Origin: Pseudomonadota bacterium
Lineage (GTDB): Bacteria; Pseudomonadota; Alphaproteobacteria; Rhizobiales; Xanthobacteraceae
Assembly (NCBI GenBank): GCA_023414975.1
Contig: JAEZMI010000314.1
Span: 1 to 17,441, forward strand
DNA: 17,441 bases
Direction of reading: 5' to 3'
The position numbers and the translations under genes were made by a program. Positions 1 through 7,054 of this stretch are shown one piece after another (positions within the stretch are counted from its first letter, which is position 1; the number at the start of each line of letters is the position of its first letter). Below the pieces are notes generated by a model. That model had not been told where the DNA came from, searched no databases, and saw only the letters and a program-made list of their open reading frames with translations.

Positions 1-822
1 TGCATCCGTAAGTGCGTGCAGTACCACGTCGGCGTCCGAATGCCCGGCCAATCCCGACTCGAAAGGTATTTTTACACCTCCAAGCATCACATGGTCGCCG
101 TCGCCGAAGGCGTGAACATCGAAGCCCGTGGCGGTGCGCACATCGAGAAGGTCGGCGGCAAGGCGGCGTTCGGCGGTCACGAAGTCCTCGGGGGTGGTGA
201 GCTTGATGTTGGTCGTCTCGCCGGGAAACGCGACGACGCGATATCCCGCCGCCTCGGCCACGGCGGCATCATCGGTCAGGTCGTCTCGGGTCGCGGTGCG
301 ATGTGCGTTCAGAATCAAGGGGTAAGCGAAGGCTTGCGGCGTCTGGACGGTGCGCAGCCGGTCGCGGTCCGGCCCCGTGGCGAGCGCGCCGGCCTCGCCC
401 AGCGCCTTCACGGTGTCCACGAGCGCTAGGGCGGGAATGGCCGCGCCATGCGCTGCCGCCGCCGCGATGGCATCCGCCACCAGCCGGGCGGAGAGGAAGG
501 GGCGGGCGGCATCGTGGATCAGCACGAGATCCGGCGGGTCATCCGCCAGTGCCTCCAGCCCCGCGCGGACGGAGGCCTGCCGTGTCGCTCCACCCGCGAC
601 AGGTAATAAAATACCATCTAGGCCACCAATTGAATCGGCGCAGAGATCAGCATGTTCGGGACTTATGACCGGGAGGACGCGGCGGATGCCGGGTTGGCCG
701 ACGAAGGCCTGGAGCGTGCGCCGAAGCACGGTGGCGCCGCCAAGCCGCCGGAACTGCTTGGGAATACCGTCGCCTGCTCTTTGGCCGCGACCTGCTGCCA
801 CCACGATCACGTCCGTGCGCAT
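1..822 (-). CDS. ispDF: IspDF, bifunctional MEP-pathway enzyme (5' part, runs off left edge)
   Basis: This cytoplasmic enzyme makes isoprenoid precursors by the MEP pathway. The N-terminal IspD domain transfers CMP from CTP to methylerythritol 4-phosphate. The C-terminal IspF domain forms the 2,4-cyclodiphosphate. The window holds 274 codons from ATG at 822 and the frame is still open at base 1. The IspD domain shows the CTP-binding motif VVAAGRGQRAG (7-17), HDAARPF (103-109), TVQTPQAF (158-165) and NIKLTTPEDF (205-214). IspF starts near residue 229 with TGFDVHAF (metal ligands D235 and H237) and HSDADVVLHALTDA (H261). The IspD-IspF fusion is known mainly from Alphaproteobacteria and Campylobacterota. 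In-frame GTG codons at 834 and 837 are alternative starts, and no strong ribosome site settles the choice. Two patches, near 65-78 and 602-615, use TTA, ATA and AAA codons unlike their surroundings and coincide with a repeated palindrome. Confidence 0.95.
   Translation of the reverse strand, partial: MRTDVIVVAAGRGQRAGDGIPKQFRRLGGATVLRRTLQAFVGQPGIRRVLPVISPEHADLCADSIGGLDGILLPVAGGATRQASVRAGLEALADDPPDLVLIHDAARPFLSARLVADAIAAAAAHGAAIPALALVDTVKALGEAGALATGPDRDRLRTVQTPQAFAYPLILNAHRTATRDDLTDDAAVAEAAGYRVVAFPGETTNIKLTTPEDFVTAERRLAADLLDVRTATGFDVHAFGDGDHVMLGGVKIPFESGLAGHSDADVVLHALTDA
65..78. repeat. AT-cored palindrome copy 1 (in ispDF)
   Basis: The sequence GGTATTTTTACACC lies inside the IspF domain of ispDF. 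Read on the minus strand it encodes Gly-Val-Lys-Ile-Pro using GTA, AAA and ATA codons, which look unusual next to the neighbouring GC-ending codons. It matches the window consensus GGTATTWWAATACC at 12 of 14 positions, with its right half degenerate (TACACC). Confidence 0.6.
602..615. repeat. AT-cored palindrome copy 2 (in ispDF)
   Basis: The sequence GGTAATAAAATACC lies inside the IspD domain. On the minus strand it encodes Gly-Ile-Leu-Leu-Pro with two successive TTA codons, in a region where leucine is otherwise written CTG, CTC or CTT. It matches GGTATTWWAATACC at 13 of 14 positions and lies about 220 bp inside ispDF from its ATG. Confidence 0.75.
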
Positions 823-1022
823 CGCCGTCGTCACCACCCTCGTCGGCTGACCTCGCCTTCATCAGCCCGCCCTTGTCCCTGACGCCCGTTTAGCGCAAAA
901 GCGGCGGCGCTTTGCAAATCATTTGACATAAGTCGCCTAGAAGGGTTGATGACGGGCGCGGCATGGCTATTATGTAGGCACGGCCGTTCCGGCTCATTTG
1001 CTGTGCATCGAGTGATCAAGAC
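823..1022. other. Divergent intergenic region ispDF / dusB
   Basis: These 200 bp separate the divergent ispDF and dusB starts and are more AT-rich in the middle (about 895-980) than the flanking genes. A plausible plus-strand promoter lies at 946-973. A perfect TTGACA hexamer at 923-928 also lies on the plus strand, but the sequence 17 bp downstream (TTGATG) is not a good -10. I found no convincing promoter for ispDF on the minus strand, and no open reading frame or RNA gene. Confidence 0.6.
946..973 (+). promoter_or_regulatory. Candidate sigma-70-type promoter for dusB-ntrBC
   Basis: TTGATG (946-951), a 16-bp spacer and TATTAT (968-973) resemble a housekeeping promoter. Transcription would start near 980, giving a leader of about 43 nt before the dusB TTG at 1023. 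A second possible -35, TTGACA, lies at 923-928. This is a pattern match only. It fits dusB being the first gene of the dusB-ntrB-ntrC unit. Confidence 0.4.
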
Positions 1023-2054
1023 TTGGTCCTTTCCGCATTCCACAACGCTGAATTGCCGATTGGGCCGGTCGTGGTGCCCAACCGTGTCGTGCTGGCACCC
1101 ATGGCCGGCATAACGGATGCGCCGCTCCGGCGAATGGTATTAAAATACGGTGCGGGCCTCGTTGTTTCGGAAATGGTCGCATCGGACGCTCTCGCGCGCG
1201 GCCACGAGGAGACGGTCTTGCGGGCGGAGGGAGAGGGCGTGGCCATTCACGCCGTCCAGCTCGCTGGAAATGAACCTGGCTCCATGGCCTATGCGGCGCA
1301 GATCGCCGAGGGGGCCGGTGCCGCTCTCATCGACATCAATATGGGCTGCCCCGCCAAGCGCGTGACAACCGGCCTCGCTGGCTCCGCCCTCCTGCGCGAC
1401 CTTGATCTGGCTACCCGGATCGTCGAGGCGGTCGTCGGCGCGGTGAAGGTGCCGGTGACGCTGAAGACGCGGCTGGGGTGGGATGATTCCGCGCGTGTGG
1501 CGCCGGAACTCGCCCGGCGTGCTGAGGCGATCGGCGTGCGGCTCATCACCATTCACGGCCGCACCCGCTGCCAGTTCTACACGGGGCAGGCCGATTGGAC
1601 GGCGATTCGGGAGGTTTCCGAAGCCGTTGCCATTCCGGTGCTGGCGAATGGGGATCTCGTCGATGCCCAGGATGCACCGGCCATGCTCGCAGCCTCGGGA
1701 GCGGCGGGCGTGATGATCGGGCGCGGCGCACAGGGCAGGCCCTGGTTTCCCGGCCATGTGGCGGCTTATCTCGCGACGGGTCGAGTGCCGAATGATCCCG
1801 GCCTTGAGGAGCAGCTCGACGTCCTGCTGGAGCTTTATGAAGGCTGGCTGGCGCATTATGGGCGCGACCTCGGCATTCGCTGTGCGCGCAAGCACATCGG
1901 CTGGTCGCTGGCCGCCGCGGCGCAGGCCGCTGTCCGTGCCCCCGAGCGTGCCCGCTTCTGGCGCCAGCGCCTTCTCACGCTCGATGAACCCGCCCAGGTC
2001 GTCGCGGGGCTTCGCGATGCCTATGACGACCTCGCATGGAGACACGCGGCATGA
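1023..2054 (+). CDS. dusB: tRNA dihydrouridine synthase DusB (NifR3)
   Basis: This cytoplasmic FMN enzyme reduces uridine to dihydrouridine in the tRNA D-loop using NADPH. In older alphaproteobacterial literature it is nifR3, the first gene of the ntrBC operon. The 343 residues form a TIM barrel with the FMN-site motif LAPMAGITDAPLRRMV (24-39), catalytic C109 in INMGCPAKRV, KTRLGWD, ITIHGRTRCQFYTGQ and LANGDL, and the phosphate-binding segment GVMIGRGAQGRPW. A helical C-terminal part contains HIGWSL. The reading frame is closed by TAG at 975, and the only upstream initiator is TTG at 1023; TTG at 1053 is a shorter alternative. No clear Shine-Dalgarno sequence precedes either. The gene overlaps ntrB, which begins on an ATGA at its stop codon. 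It contains palindrome copy 3 early in the frame. Confidence 0.96.
   Translation: MVLSAFHNAELPIGPVVVPNRVVLAPMAGITDAPLRRMVLKYGAGLVVSEMVASDALARGHEETVLRAEGEGVAIHAVQLAGNEPGSMAYAAQIAEGAGAALIDINMGCPAKRVTTGLAGSALLRDLDLATRIVEAVVGAVKVPVTLKTRLGWDDSARVAPELARRAEAIGVRLITIHGRTRCQFYTGQADWTAIREVSEAVAIPVLANGDLVDAQDAPAMLAASGAAGVMIGRGAQGRPWFPGHVAAYLATGRVPNDPGLEEQLDVLLELYEGWLAHYGRDLGIRCARKHIGWSLAAAAQAAVRAPERARFWRQRLLTLDEPAQVVAGLRDAYDDLAWRHAA
1136..1149. repeat. AT-cored palindrome copy 3 (in dusB)
   Basis: The sequence GGTATTAAAATACG lies 113 bp into dusB and spans the codons ATG-GTA-TTA-AAA-TAC-GGT (Met-Val-Leu-Lys-Tyr-Gly). The reading frame relative to the motif differs from copies 1 and 2. It matches GGTATTWWAATACC at 13 of 14 positions (last base G). 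Confidence 0.7.
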
Positions 2055-3181
2055 CGTCGGCGCCTACCGAACCTGACAGCAAACATCCTGTCCGGGCCAA
2101 TGCCGAGGCCGTCGTCAACGCCTTGCCGCATCCCGTGGTGACGGTCGCCGAGGATGGCCGGCTGGTGGATGCCAATGTTGCCGCCGAAGCCTTCTTTGAG
2201 GCGTCCCTTGCCGTTCTGACGCGTCATCGCCTGCAGGACTTCGTGCCCTTTGGCAGCCCGATCCTGTCGCTGGTCGAGCAGGTGCGCACGCGCGGTGCTG
2301 CGGTAAATGAATACCGTGTCGATCTCGGCACGCCCCGCAATGGCGGTGAGCGCATCGTGGATATCCATGTGGCGCCTCTGGCGGAGATCGCCGGCCATGT
2401 CGTCATCATGCTTCAGGAGCGGACCATCGCCGACAAGATGGACCGCCAGCTCACCCATCGCGGCGCGGCCCGCTCGGTCACCGCGCTGGCGGCCATGTTG
2501 GCGCACGAGATCAAGAATCCGCTTTCCGGCATTCGCGGCGCGGCCCAGCTCCTGGAGCTTTCGGCCAGCGACGACGACCGCTCGCTCACCCGTCTGATCA
2601 CCGACGAGGCGGACCGCATTGTGAAGCTGGTCGATCGGATGGAGGTGTTCTCCGATGAGCGCCCGATCGAGCGCGAGCCGGTCAACATCCATGCCGTGCT
2701 TGAGCATGTGCGTACCCTCGCGAGCTCAGGCTTCGCCCGCAAGATTCGTTTTCTCGAGGAATACGACCCCTCGCTGCCTCCGGTGTTCGCGAACCGCGAC
2801 CAGCTTGTGCAGGTCTTCCTGAACCTGGTGAAGAACGCCGCCGAAGCCATTGGCGAATCAAGCGATGGAGAGATTCATCTCACCACCGCCTTCCGGCCCG
2901 GCGTTCGCCTCATGGTGCCCGGCGCGCCGGCGCGTGTGAGCCTCCCGCTCGAATTCTGTGTGAAGGACAATGGCCCCGGCGTGCCCGAGGACCTGATGCC
3001 CCACCTTTTCGACCCGTTCGTCACCACCAAGCCGACCGGCACCGGCCTTGGGCTGGCGCTGGTGGCCAAGATCGTCGGCGACCATGGCGGCATCATCGAA
3101 TGCGACAGCCAGCCGCGCCGCACCACCTTCCGTGTCCTCATGCCCATGTACCGCGCCAGCCGCGGTAGCGAGAAGAGTTGA
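2051..3181 (+). CDS. ntrB: Nitrogen-regulation sensor kinase NtrB
   Basis: NtrB (GlnL/NRII) is a cytoplasmic histidine kinase and phosphatase. It phosphorylates NtrC when nitrogen is low and is switched to phosphatase mode by the PII protein. I chose ATG at 2051, which overlaps the dusB stop as ATGA and has GGAG nine bases upstream. An in-frame ATG at 2036 would add five residues. The 376-residue protein has an N-terminal PAS-like domain (about 20-125). The phosphoacceptor box AHEIKNPLSGIRGA has H152. The ATP-binding domain has an N box with N262 in NLVKNAAEAI, a G1 box DNGPGVP and a G2 box GTGLGLALVAKI. There is no membrane segment, as expected for NtrB. The gene ends eight bases before the preferred ntrC ATG, so the pair is translationally close. 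Palindrome copy 4 lies in the PAS-coding part. Confidence 0.96.
   Translation: MTSAPTEPDSKHPVRANAEAVVNALPHPVVTVAEDGRLVDANVAAEAFFEASLAVLTRHRLQDFVPFGSPILSLVEQVRTRGAAVNEYRVDLGTPRNGGERIVDIHVAPLAEIAGHVVIMLQERTIADKMDRQLTHRGAARSVTALAAMLAHEIKNPLSGIRGAAQLLELSASDDDRSLTRLITDEADRIVKLVDRMEVFSDERPIEREPVNIHAVLEHVRTLASSGFARKIRFLEEYDPSLPPVFANRDQLVQVFLNLVKNAAEAIGESSDGEIHLTTAFRPGVRLMVPGAPARVSLPLEFCVKDNGPGVPEDLMPHLFDPFVTTKPTGTGLGLALVAKIVGDHGGIIECDSQPRRTTFRVLMPMYRASRGSEKS
2302..2315. repeat. AT-cored palindrome copy 4 (in ntrB)
   Basis: The sequence GGTAAATGAATACC lies inside ntrB and spans GCG-GTA-AAT-GAA-TAC-CGT (Ala-Val-Asn-Glu-Tyr-Arg). Flanking C and G extend the pairing arms to CGGTA...TACCG. It keeps both outer arms exactly (GGTA and TACC), with a less regular core (11 of 14 to GGTATTWWAATACC). 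Confidence 0.6.
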
Positions 3182-3189
3182 GAACGCTA

Positions 3190-4635
3190 ATGCCCACGGG
3201 AAGTATCCTGGTTGCCGATGACGACGCCGCCATCCGCACCGTTCTCAATCAGGCCTTGTCGCGCGCCGGCTACGAGGTGCGCTCCTGCGGCAACGCGGCC
3301 ACCCTGTGGCGCTGGGTCAGCCAGGGCGACGGCGATCTCGTCATCACCGACGTGGTGATGCCGGACGAGAACGCGTTCGACCTCCTGCCGCGCATCAAGA
3401 AGGTGCGGCCCGACCTGCCGGTCATCGTCATGAGCGCTCAGAACACCTTCATGACGGCGATCCGCGCGTCGGAGAAGGGCGCCTATGAATATATGCCCAA
3501 GCCCTTCGATCTGAAGGAGCTTATCGCCATCGTCGGTCGGGCGCTCTCCGAGCCGAAAAAGCCCGAGGCGGCACTGAAGGGCGGCGGCGAGGATGTCGAC
3601 AACATCCCGCTCGTCGGCCGATCCCCGGCGATGCAGGACATTTACCGCGTGCTCGCGCGCCTGATGCAGACGGACCTTACGGTCATGATCGCTGGCGAGA
3701 GCGGCACCGGCAAGGAACTGGTTGCTCGCGCGCTGCATGATTACGGCAAGCGCCGGAACGGTCCGTTCGTGGCCATCAACATGGCCGCCATTCCGCGCGA
3801 CCTCATCGAATCCGAACTGTTCGGTCATGAGAAGGGCGCCTTCACGGGTGCCAACTCCCGGTCGGCGGGCCGCTTTGAGCAGGCGGAGGGTGGTACGCTG
3901 TTCCTCGACGAGATCGGCGATATGCCGATGGAGGCGCAGACCCGCCTGCTGCGGGTGCTCCAGCAGGGCGAATACACGACGGTTGGCGGGCGTACGCCGA
4001 TCAAGACCGACGTGCGCATCGTCGCCGCGACGAACAAGGATTTGCGCATCCTCATCCAGCAGGGGCTGTTCCGCGAGGATTTGTTCTTCCGGCTCAATGT
4101 CGTTCCGCTTCGCCTGCCGCCGCTGCGCGAGCGCGCCGAGGACGTGCCGGATCTCGCGCGCCATTTTTTCCTCCAGGCTGAACGGGAAGGGCTGCCGCGC
4201 AAGCAGATCGATGCCGCCGCGCTCGATCGGCTGAAGCGCTACCGCTGGCCGGGCAATGTGCGCGAACTCGAGAATCTGATCCGGCGCCTGTCCGCGCTAT
4301 ATCCGCAGGAGATCATCACCGGCTCGATCATCGAGGCGGAATTGTCCACGCCGGTCTCGACCGCCTCTCCAGAGGAGACGGGACAGGACGAGACGCTGTC
4401 TTCCTCCGTCGAGCGGCATCTCAACGCCTATTTCGGCGGCTTCGGTGACAATCTGCCTCCCCCGGGCCTCTACCACCGCATCCTCAAGGATGTGGAATAT
4501 CCGCTGCTCTCGGCGGCCCTGGCGGCAACGCGGGGCAACCAGATAAAGGCTGCGGTGTTGTTGGGCCTCAACCGCAACACCCTGCGCAAGAAAATCCGGG
4601 ATCTCGATATCCAGATAATCCGCACGACGAGGTAA
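3190..4635 (+). CDS. ntrC: Nitrogen-regulation response regulator NtrC
   Basis: NtrC is a sigma-54-dependent enhancer-binding activator of nitrogen assimilation genes and is phosphorylated by NtrB. With ATG at 3190 the phosphoacceptor is D54 (VITDVVMPDE), the classical NtrC position, which supports this start over the in-frame TTG at 3178. The 481 residues carry a receiver domain (about 4-120, with MSAQ and K104 in MPKPFD). The AAA+ domain has Walker A GESGTGKE (169-176), an intact GAFTGA loop (216-221) for sigma-54 contact, Walker B GTLFLDE (235-241), arginine-finger region FREDLFFRLN and sensor II WPGNVREL. A C-terminal Fis-type helix-turn-helix is visible around 446-467 (RGNQIKAAVLLGLNRNTLRK). 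The stop codon TAA (4633-4635) lies inside palindrome copy 5. Nothing is missing or disrupted. Confidence 0.97.
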   Translation: MPTGSILVADDDAAIRTVLNQALSRAGYEVRSCGNAATLWRWVSQGDGDLVITDVVMPDENAFDLLPRIKKVRPDLPVIVMSAQNTFMTAIRASEKGAYEYMPKPFDLKELIAIVGRALSEPKKPEAALKGGGEDVDNIPLVGRSPAMQDIYRVLARLMQTDLTVMIAGESGTGKELVARALHDYGKRRNGPFVAINMAAIPRDLIESELFGHEKGAFTGANSRSAGRFEQAEGGTLFLDEIGDMPMEAQTRLLRVLQQGEYTTVGGRTPIKTDVRIVAATNKDLRILIQQGLFREDLFFRLNVVPLRLPPLRERAEDVPDLARHFFLQAEREGLPRKQIDAAALDRLKRYRWPGNVRELENLIRRLSALYPQEIITGSIIEAELSTPVSTASPEETGQDETLSSSVERHLNAYFGGFGDNLPPPGLYHRILKDVEYPLLSAALAATRGNQIKAAVLLGLNRNTLRKKIRDLDIQIIRTTR

Positions 4636-4644
4636 TTTAATACC
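4631..4644. repeat. AT-cored palindrome copy 5 (over ntrC stop)
   Basis: The sequence GGTAATTTAATACC overlaps the ntrC stop codon and extends into the ntrC-ntrY gap. It matches GGTATTWWAATACC at 13 of 14 positions and is the only copy that is partly noncoding. It lies 110 bp before the ntrY start. Confidence 0.75.
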
Positions 4645-4754
4645 TATCGGGCGGATAATTGGGGGCGGACCGGGTTTCTGTCACATTTTTGCACCAGTGT
4701 CGTCCCACGGCATCACTTGAGCTGGCCGAATCCCGCGCGCTGGCAGGGTGATCA
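4645..4754. other. ntrC-ntrY intergenic gap
   Basis: The gap between the ntrC stop and the ntrY ATG is 119 bp, much larger than the overlaps or short gaps inside dusB-ntrB-ntrC and ntrY-ntrX. I see no hairpin followed by a U run and no convincing sigma-70 hexamers. A partial sigma-54-like string at 4679-4692 fails on spacing. A promoter of its own for ntrYX is possible from the size of the gap but is not shown by the sequence. Confidence 0.5.
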
Positions 4755-7040
4755 ATGACCGACGTTCCGACCCGCCCCAGCGATCGCCGCGATAGCGAGC
4801 GGCCTGAAGCGCCCGATTTCGCGGGCATGGGCTTCCGCTTTTCTCTCTGGGGGCTGCCGCCGCTTATGGTGCTGCTGGCGCTGCTCACCGCGCTGGCGAG
4901 CTTCATCATCCTCATCGGCATAACCCCGCTGGTGCCCTCCCAAGAGGTTGTCATCATCGTGCTGTGCCTGAATGGCGTGATGTCCCTTGTGCTTGTTGGC
5001 ATCATCGGCCGCGAAGTGTGGCGGGTGGTCAAGGCGCGACGGCGAGGTCGGGCCGCGGCTCGTCTTCACGTAAGGGTAGTCGGTCTTTTCGGCATCGTCG
5101 CGGTCGTGCCGGCGCTTCTGGTGGCGCTTCTGGCCAGCATCACGCTGGATCGGGGCCTGGATCGCTGGTTTTCCGTGCGCACGCGCGCCATCGTGGACAA
5201 TGCGGTCTCCGTCGCGCAGACCTATGTGCGCGAGCATGCTTATTCGATACGAGGCGACATTCTCGGCATGGCGCGGGACCTCCAGCGGATCCGTCCGCTG
5301 TGGGATCAGGACCGCAGCCGCTTCCGCCAGGCGATGGCGGCGCAGGCCGTTGTCCGCGGCTTGCCGGCGGCTATGGTGATCCAGCGCGACCTCACCATCG
5401 TCGACCGCGCCCCCATTCGCGTCGGGCGTGAGTTCGTGGTGCCCTCCAACCTCGCAGTTCAGGACGCAACCGAAGAGCAGCCGCTCATCTATCTGCCGAA
5501 CGACGCCGATTTTGTCGGTGCCGTTATTCCTCTCAAGGATTTCGGGGACCTTTTCCTCTATGTGGCGCGACCGATCGATCCTCGCGTCATCCAGTATCTG
5601 AAGGAGACTCAGGCCGCGGTTGCCGACTACCGCCTGCTGGAGCAGCAGCGCTTTGGCGTCCAGGTGGCGTTCGCACTCCTCTACGCGGTCATTTCGCTGA
5701 CCGTCCTGCTCTGTGCGGTCTGGCTCGGCATCCACTTCGCCAATCGCCTGGTGGCTCCTATCCGCCGACTGATCGGCGCGGCCGATCTTGTCGCGGCGGG
5801 CAATCTTCACGTCGAGGTGCCCGTCCATCGCGGGGAGGGAGACCTGTCGAGCCTCGCGGAGACGTTCAACAAGATGACGCAGGAGTTGCGCACTCAGCGC
5901 AACGACCTTGTCCACGCGCGTGATCAGATCGACACCCGCCGCCGCTTCACCGAAGCCGTGCTATCGGGCGTGGGGGCGGGTGTGATCGGGCTGGATTCCA
6001 CCGGGCGCATCTCGATCCTCAACCGCCCGGCCGAGAAGCTTCTCAGCGTGGCGGAAGCCGATGTGCTGGGGCTCGAACTTGGTGGCGTTATACCGGAGAT
6101 CACGTCCCTGCTGGCCGAGGCCATGCAAGCCGGCGAACAGCGGAGCGTCCAGGCGAATATCACATTGACCCGGAACGGGCGCGACCGGGTGATTGCGGTG
6201 CGTGTGACGACCGAGCAGTCGCGCGAGGCCGAGCACGGCTGGGTGGTGACGCTCGACGACATCACCGAACTTGTCCTCGCCCAGCGCTCATCCGCCTGGG
6301 CGGACGTGGCGCGGCGCATCGCTCATGAGATCAAGAACCCGCTGACCCCGATCCAACTCTCCGCTGAGCGGCTGCGCCGCCGCTATGGCAAGGTGATCGG
6401 TGAGGATCGTGAGGTGTTCGATCAGTGCACCGACACCATCATACGCCAGGTCGGCGACATCGGTCGCATGGTGGACGAGTTCTCCTCCTTCGCCCGCATG
6501 CCGAAGCCCGTGGCCGAGGCGCAGGACGTGGCGGAGACGGCGCGGCAGGTGGTGTTTCTTATGCGCGTCGGCAATCCGGATATCACCATCGATTTCGAGG
6601 TGCCCGACGCACCGGTGATCGCCCGCTTCGACCGCCGGCTCATCTCGCAGGCACTGACCAACATCGTCAAGAACGCCACCGAGGCGCTGGCCGCGGTGCC
6701 GCCCGAGGAGCGAGGCGAGACGCCGCGTATTCAGGTGGACCTTTCGGCGGACGACCGGCGCGTGACGATTGACGTCATCGACAACGGCAAGGGGCTGCCG
6801 ACGGAGAACCGTGCGCGGCTGCTGGAACCTTATGTGACGACGCGGGAGAAGGGCACTGGCCTTGGCCTCGCCATCGTCGGAAAGATCATGGAGGAGCACG
6901 GCGGCGGCATCGAACTGCTCGATGCACCGCAGGGCAGGGGGGCCTGGATCCGGCTCACCTTCGCACGCGACGGCGGCTCCGCTTCCCTCAATAACAACGG
7001 TGCGGGCGAGCCTACCCCCACCCCCGAACATGCTGGCTGA
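4755..7040 (+). CDS. ntrY: Membrane sensor histidine kinase NtrY
   Basis: NtrY is the inner-membrane kinase partner of NtrX. In Alphaproteobacteria the pair has been linked to nitrogen metabolism, redox response and envelope functions. The 761-residue protein has four predicted membrane segments (about 31-60, 64-86, 108-130 and 302-328). A periplasmic region lies between the third and fourth. A HAMP segment follows (about 330-380), then a PAS domain (about 395-510). The phosphoacceptor box RIAHEIKNPLTPIQLSAERL has H524, and the ATPase domain has N640 in NIVKNATEAL, DNGKGLP (676-682) and GTGLGLAIVGK (700-710). ATG at 4755 is preceded by AGGGTG at 4745-4750 and an in-frame stop at 4749, so the start is well fixed. 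The stop codon TGA overlaps the ntrX ribosome site, indicating co-expression. Confidence 0.95.
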   Translation: MTDVPTRPSDRRDSERPEAPDFAGMGFRFSLWGLPPLMVLLALLTALASFIILIGITPLVPSQEVVIIVLCLNGVMSLVLVGIIGREVWRVVKARRRGRAAARLHVRVVGLFGIVAVVPALLVALLASITLDRGLDRWFSVRTRAIVDNAVSVAQTYVREHAYSIRGDILGMARDLQRIRPLWDQDRSRFRQAMAAQAVVRGLPAAMVIQRDLTIVDRAPIRVGREFVVPSNLAVQDATEEQPLIYLPNDADFVGAVIPLKDFGDLFLYVARPIDPRVIQYLKETQAAVADYRLLEQQRFGVQVAFALLYAVISLTVLLCAVWLGIHFANRLVAPIRRLIGAADLVAAGNLHVEVPVHRGEGDLSSLAETFNKMTQELRTQRNDLVHARDQIDTRRRFTEAVLSGVGAGVIGLDSTGRISILNRPAEKLLSVAEADVLGLELGGVIPEITSLLAEAMQAGEQRSVQANITLTRNGRDRVIAVRVTTEQSREAEHGWVVTLDDITELVLAQRSSAWADVARRIAHEIKNPLTPIQLSAERLRRRYGKVIGEDREVFDQCTDTIIRQVGDIGRMVDEFSSFARMPKPVAEAQDVAETARQVVFLMRVGNPDITIDFEVPDAPVIARFDRRLISQALTNIVKNATEALAAVPPEERGETPRIQVDLSADDRRVTIDVIDNGKGLPTENRARLLEPYVTTREKGTGLGLAIVGKIMEEHGGGIELLDAPQGRGAWIRLTFARDGGSASLNNNGAGEPTPTPEHAG

Positions 7041-7054
7041 AGGAGAACGGACTC

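Noticed and set aside
923..951. TTGACA at 923-928 as the main dusB -35
   Set aside because: The hexamer 17 bp downstream is TTGATG, a poor -10. The TTGATG/TATTAT pair at 946-973 fits better.
3187..4164. Open frame of 325 codons on the minus strand opposite ntrC
   Set aside because: It mirrors the codon pattern of ntrC and has no independent motifs or ribosome site.
4679..4692. Sigma-54-like string TGTCAC...TTGC upstream of ntrY
   Set aside because: The -24 GG is GT, and the distance to the GC element is one base short. Sigma-54 promoters do not tolerate this spacing.
4690..4706. NtrC binding site (TGCACC-N5-GGTGCA) before ntrY
   Set aside because: Only the left half TGCACC is present. The expected right half at 4701-4706 does not match.
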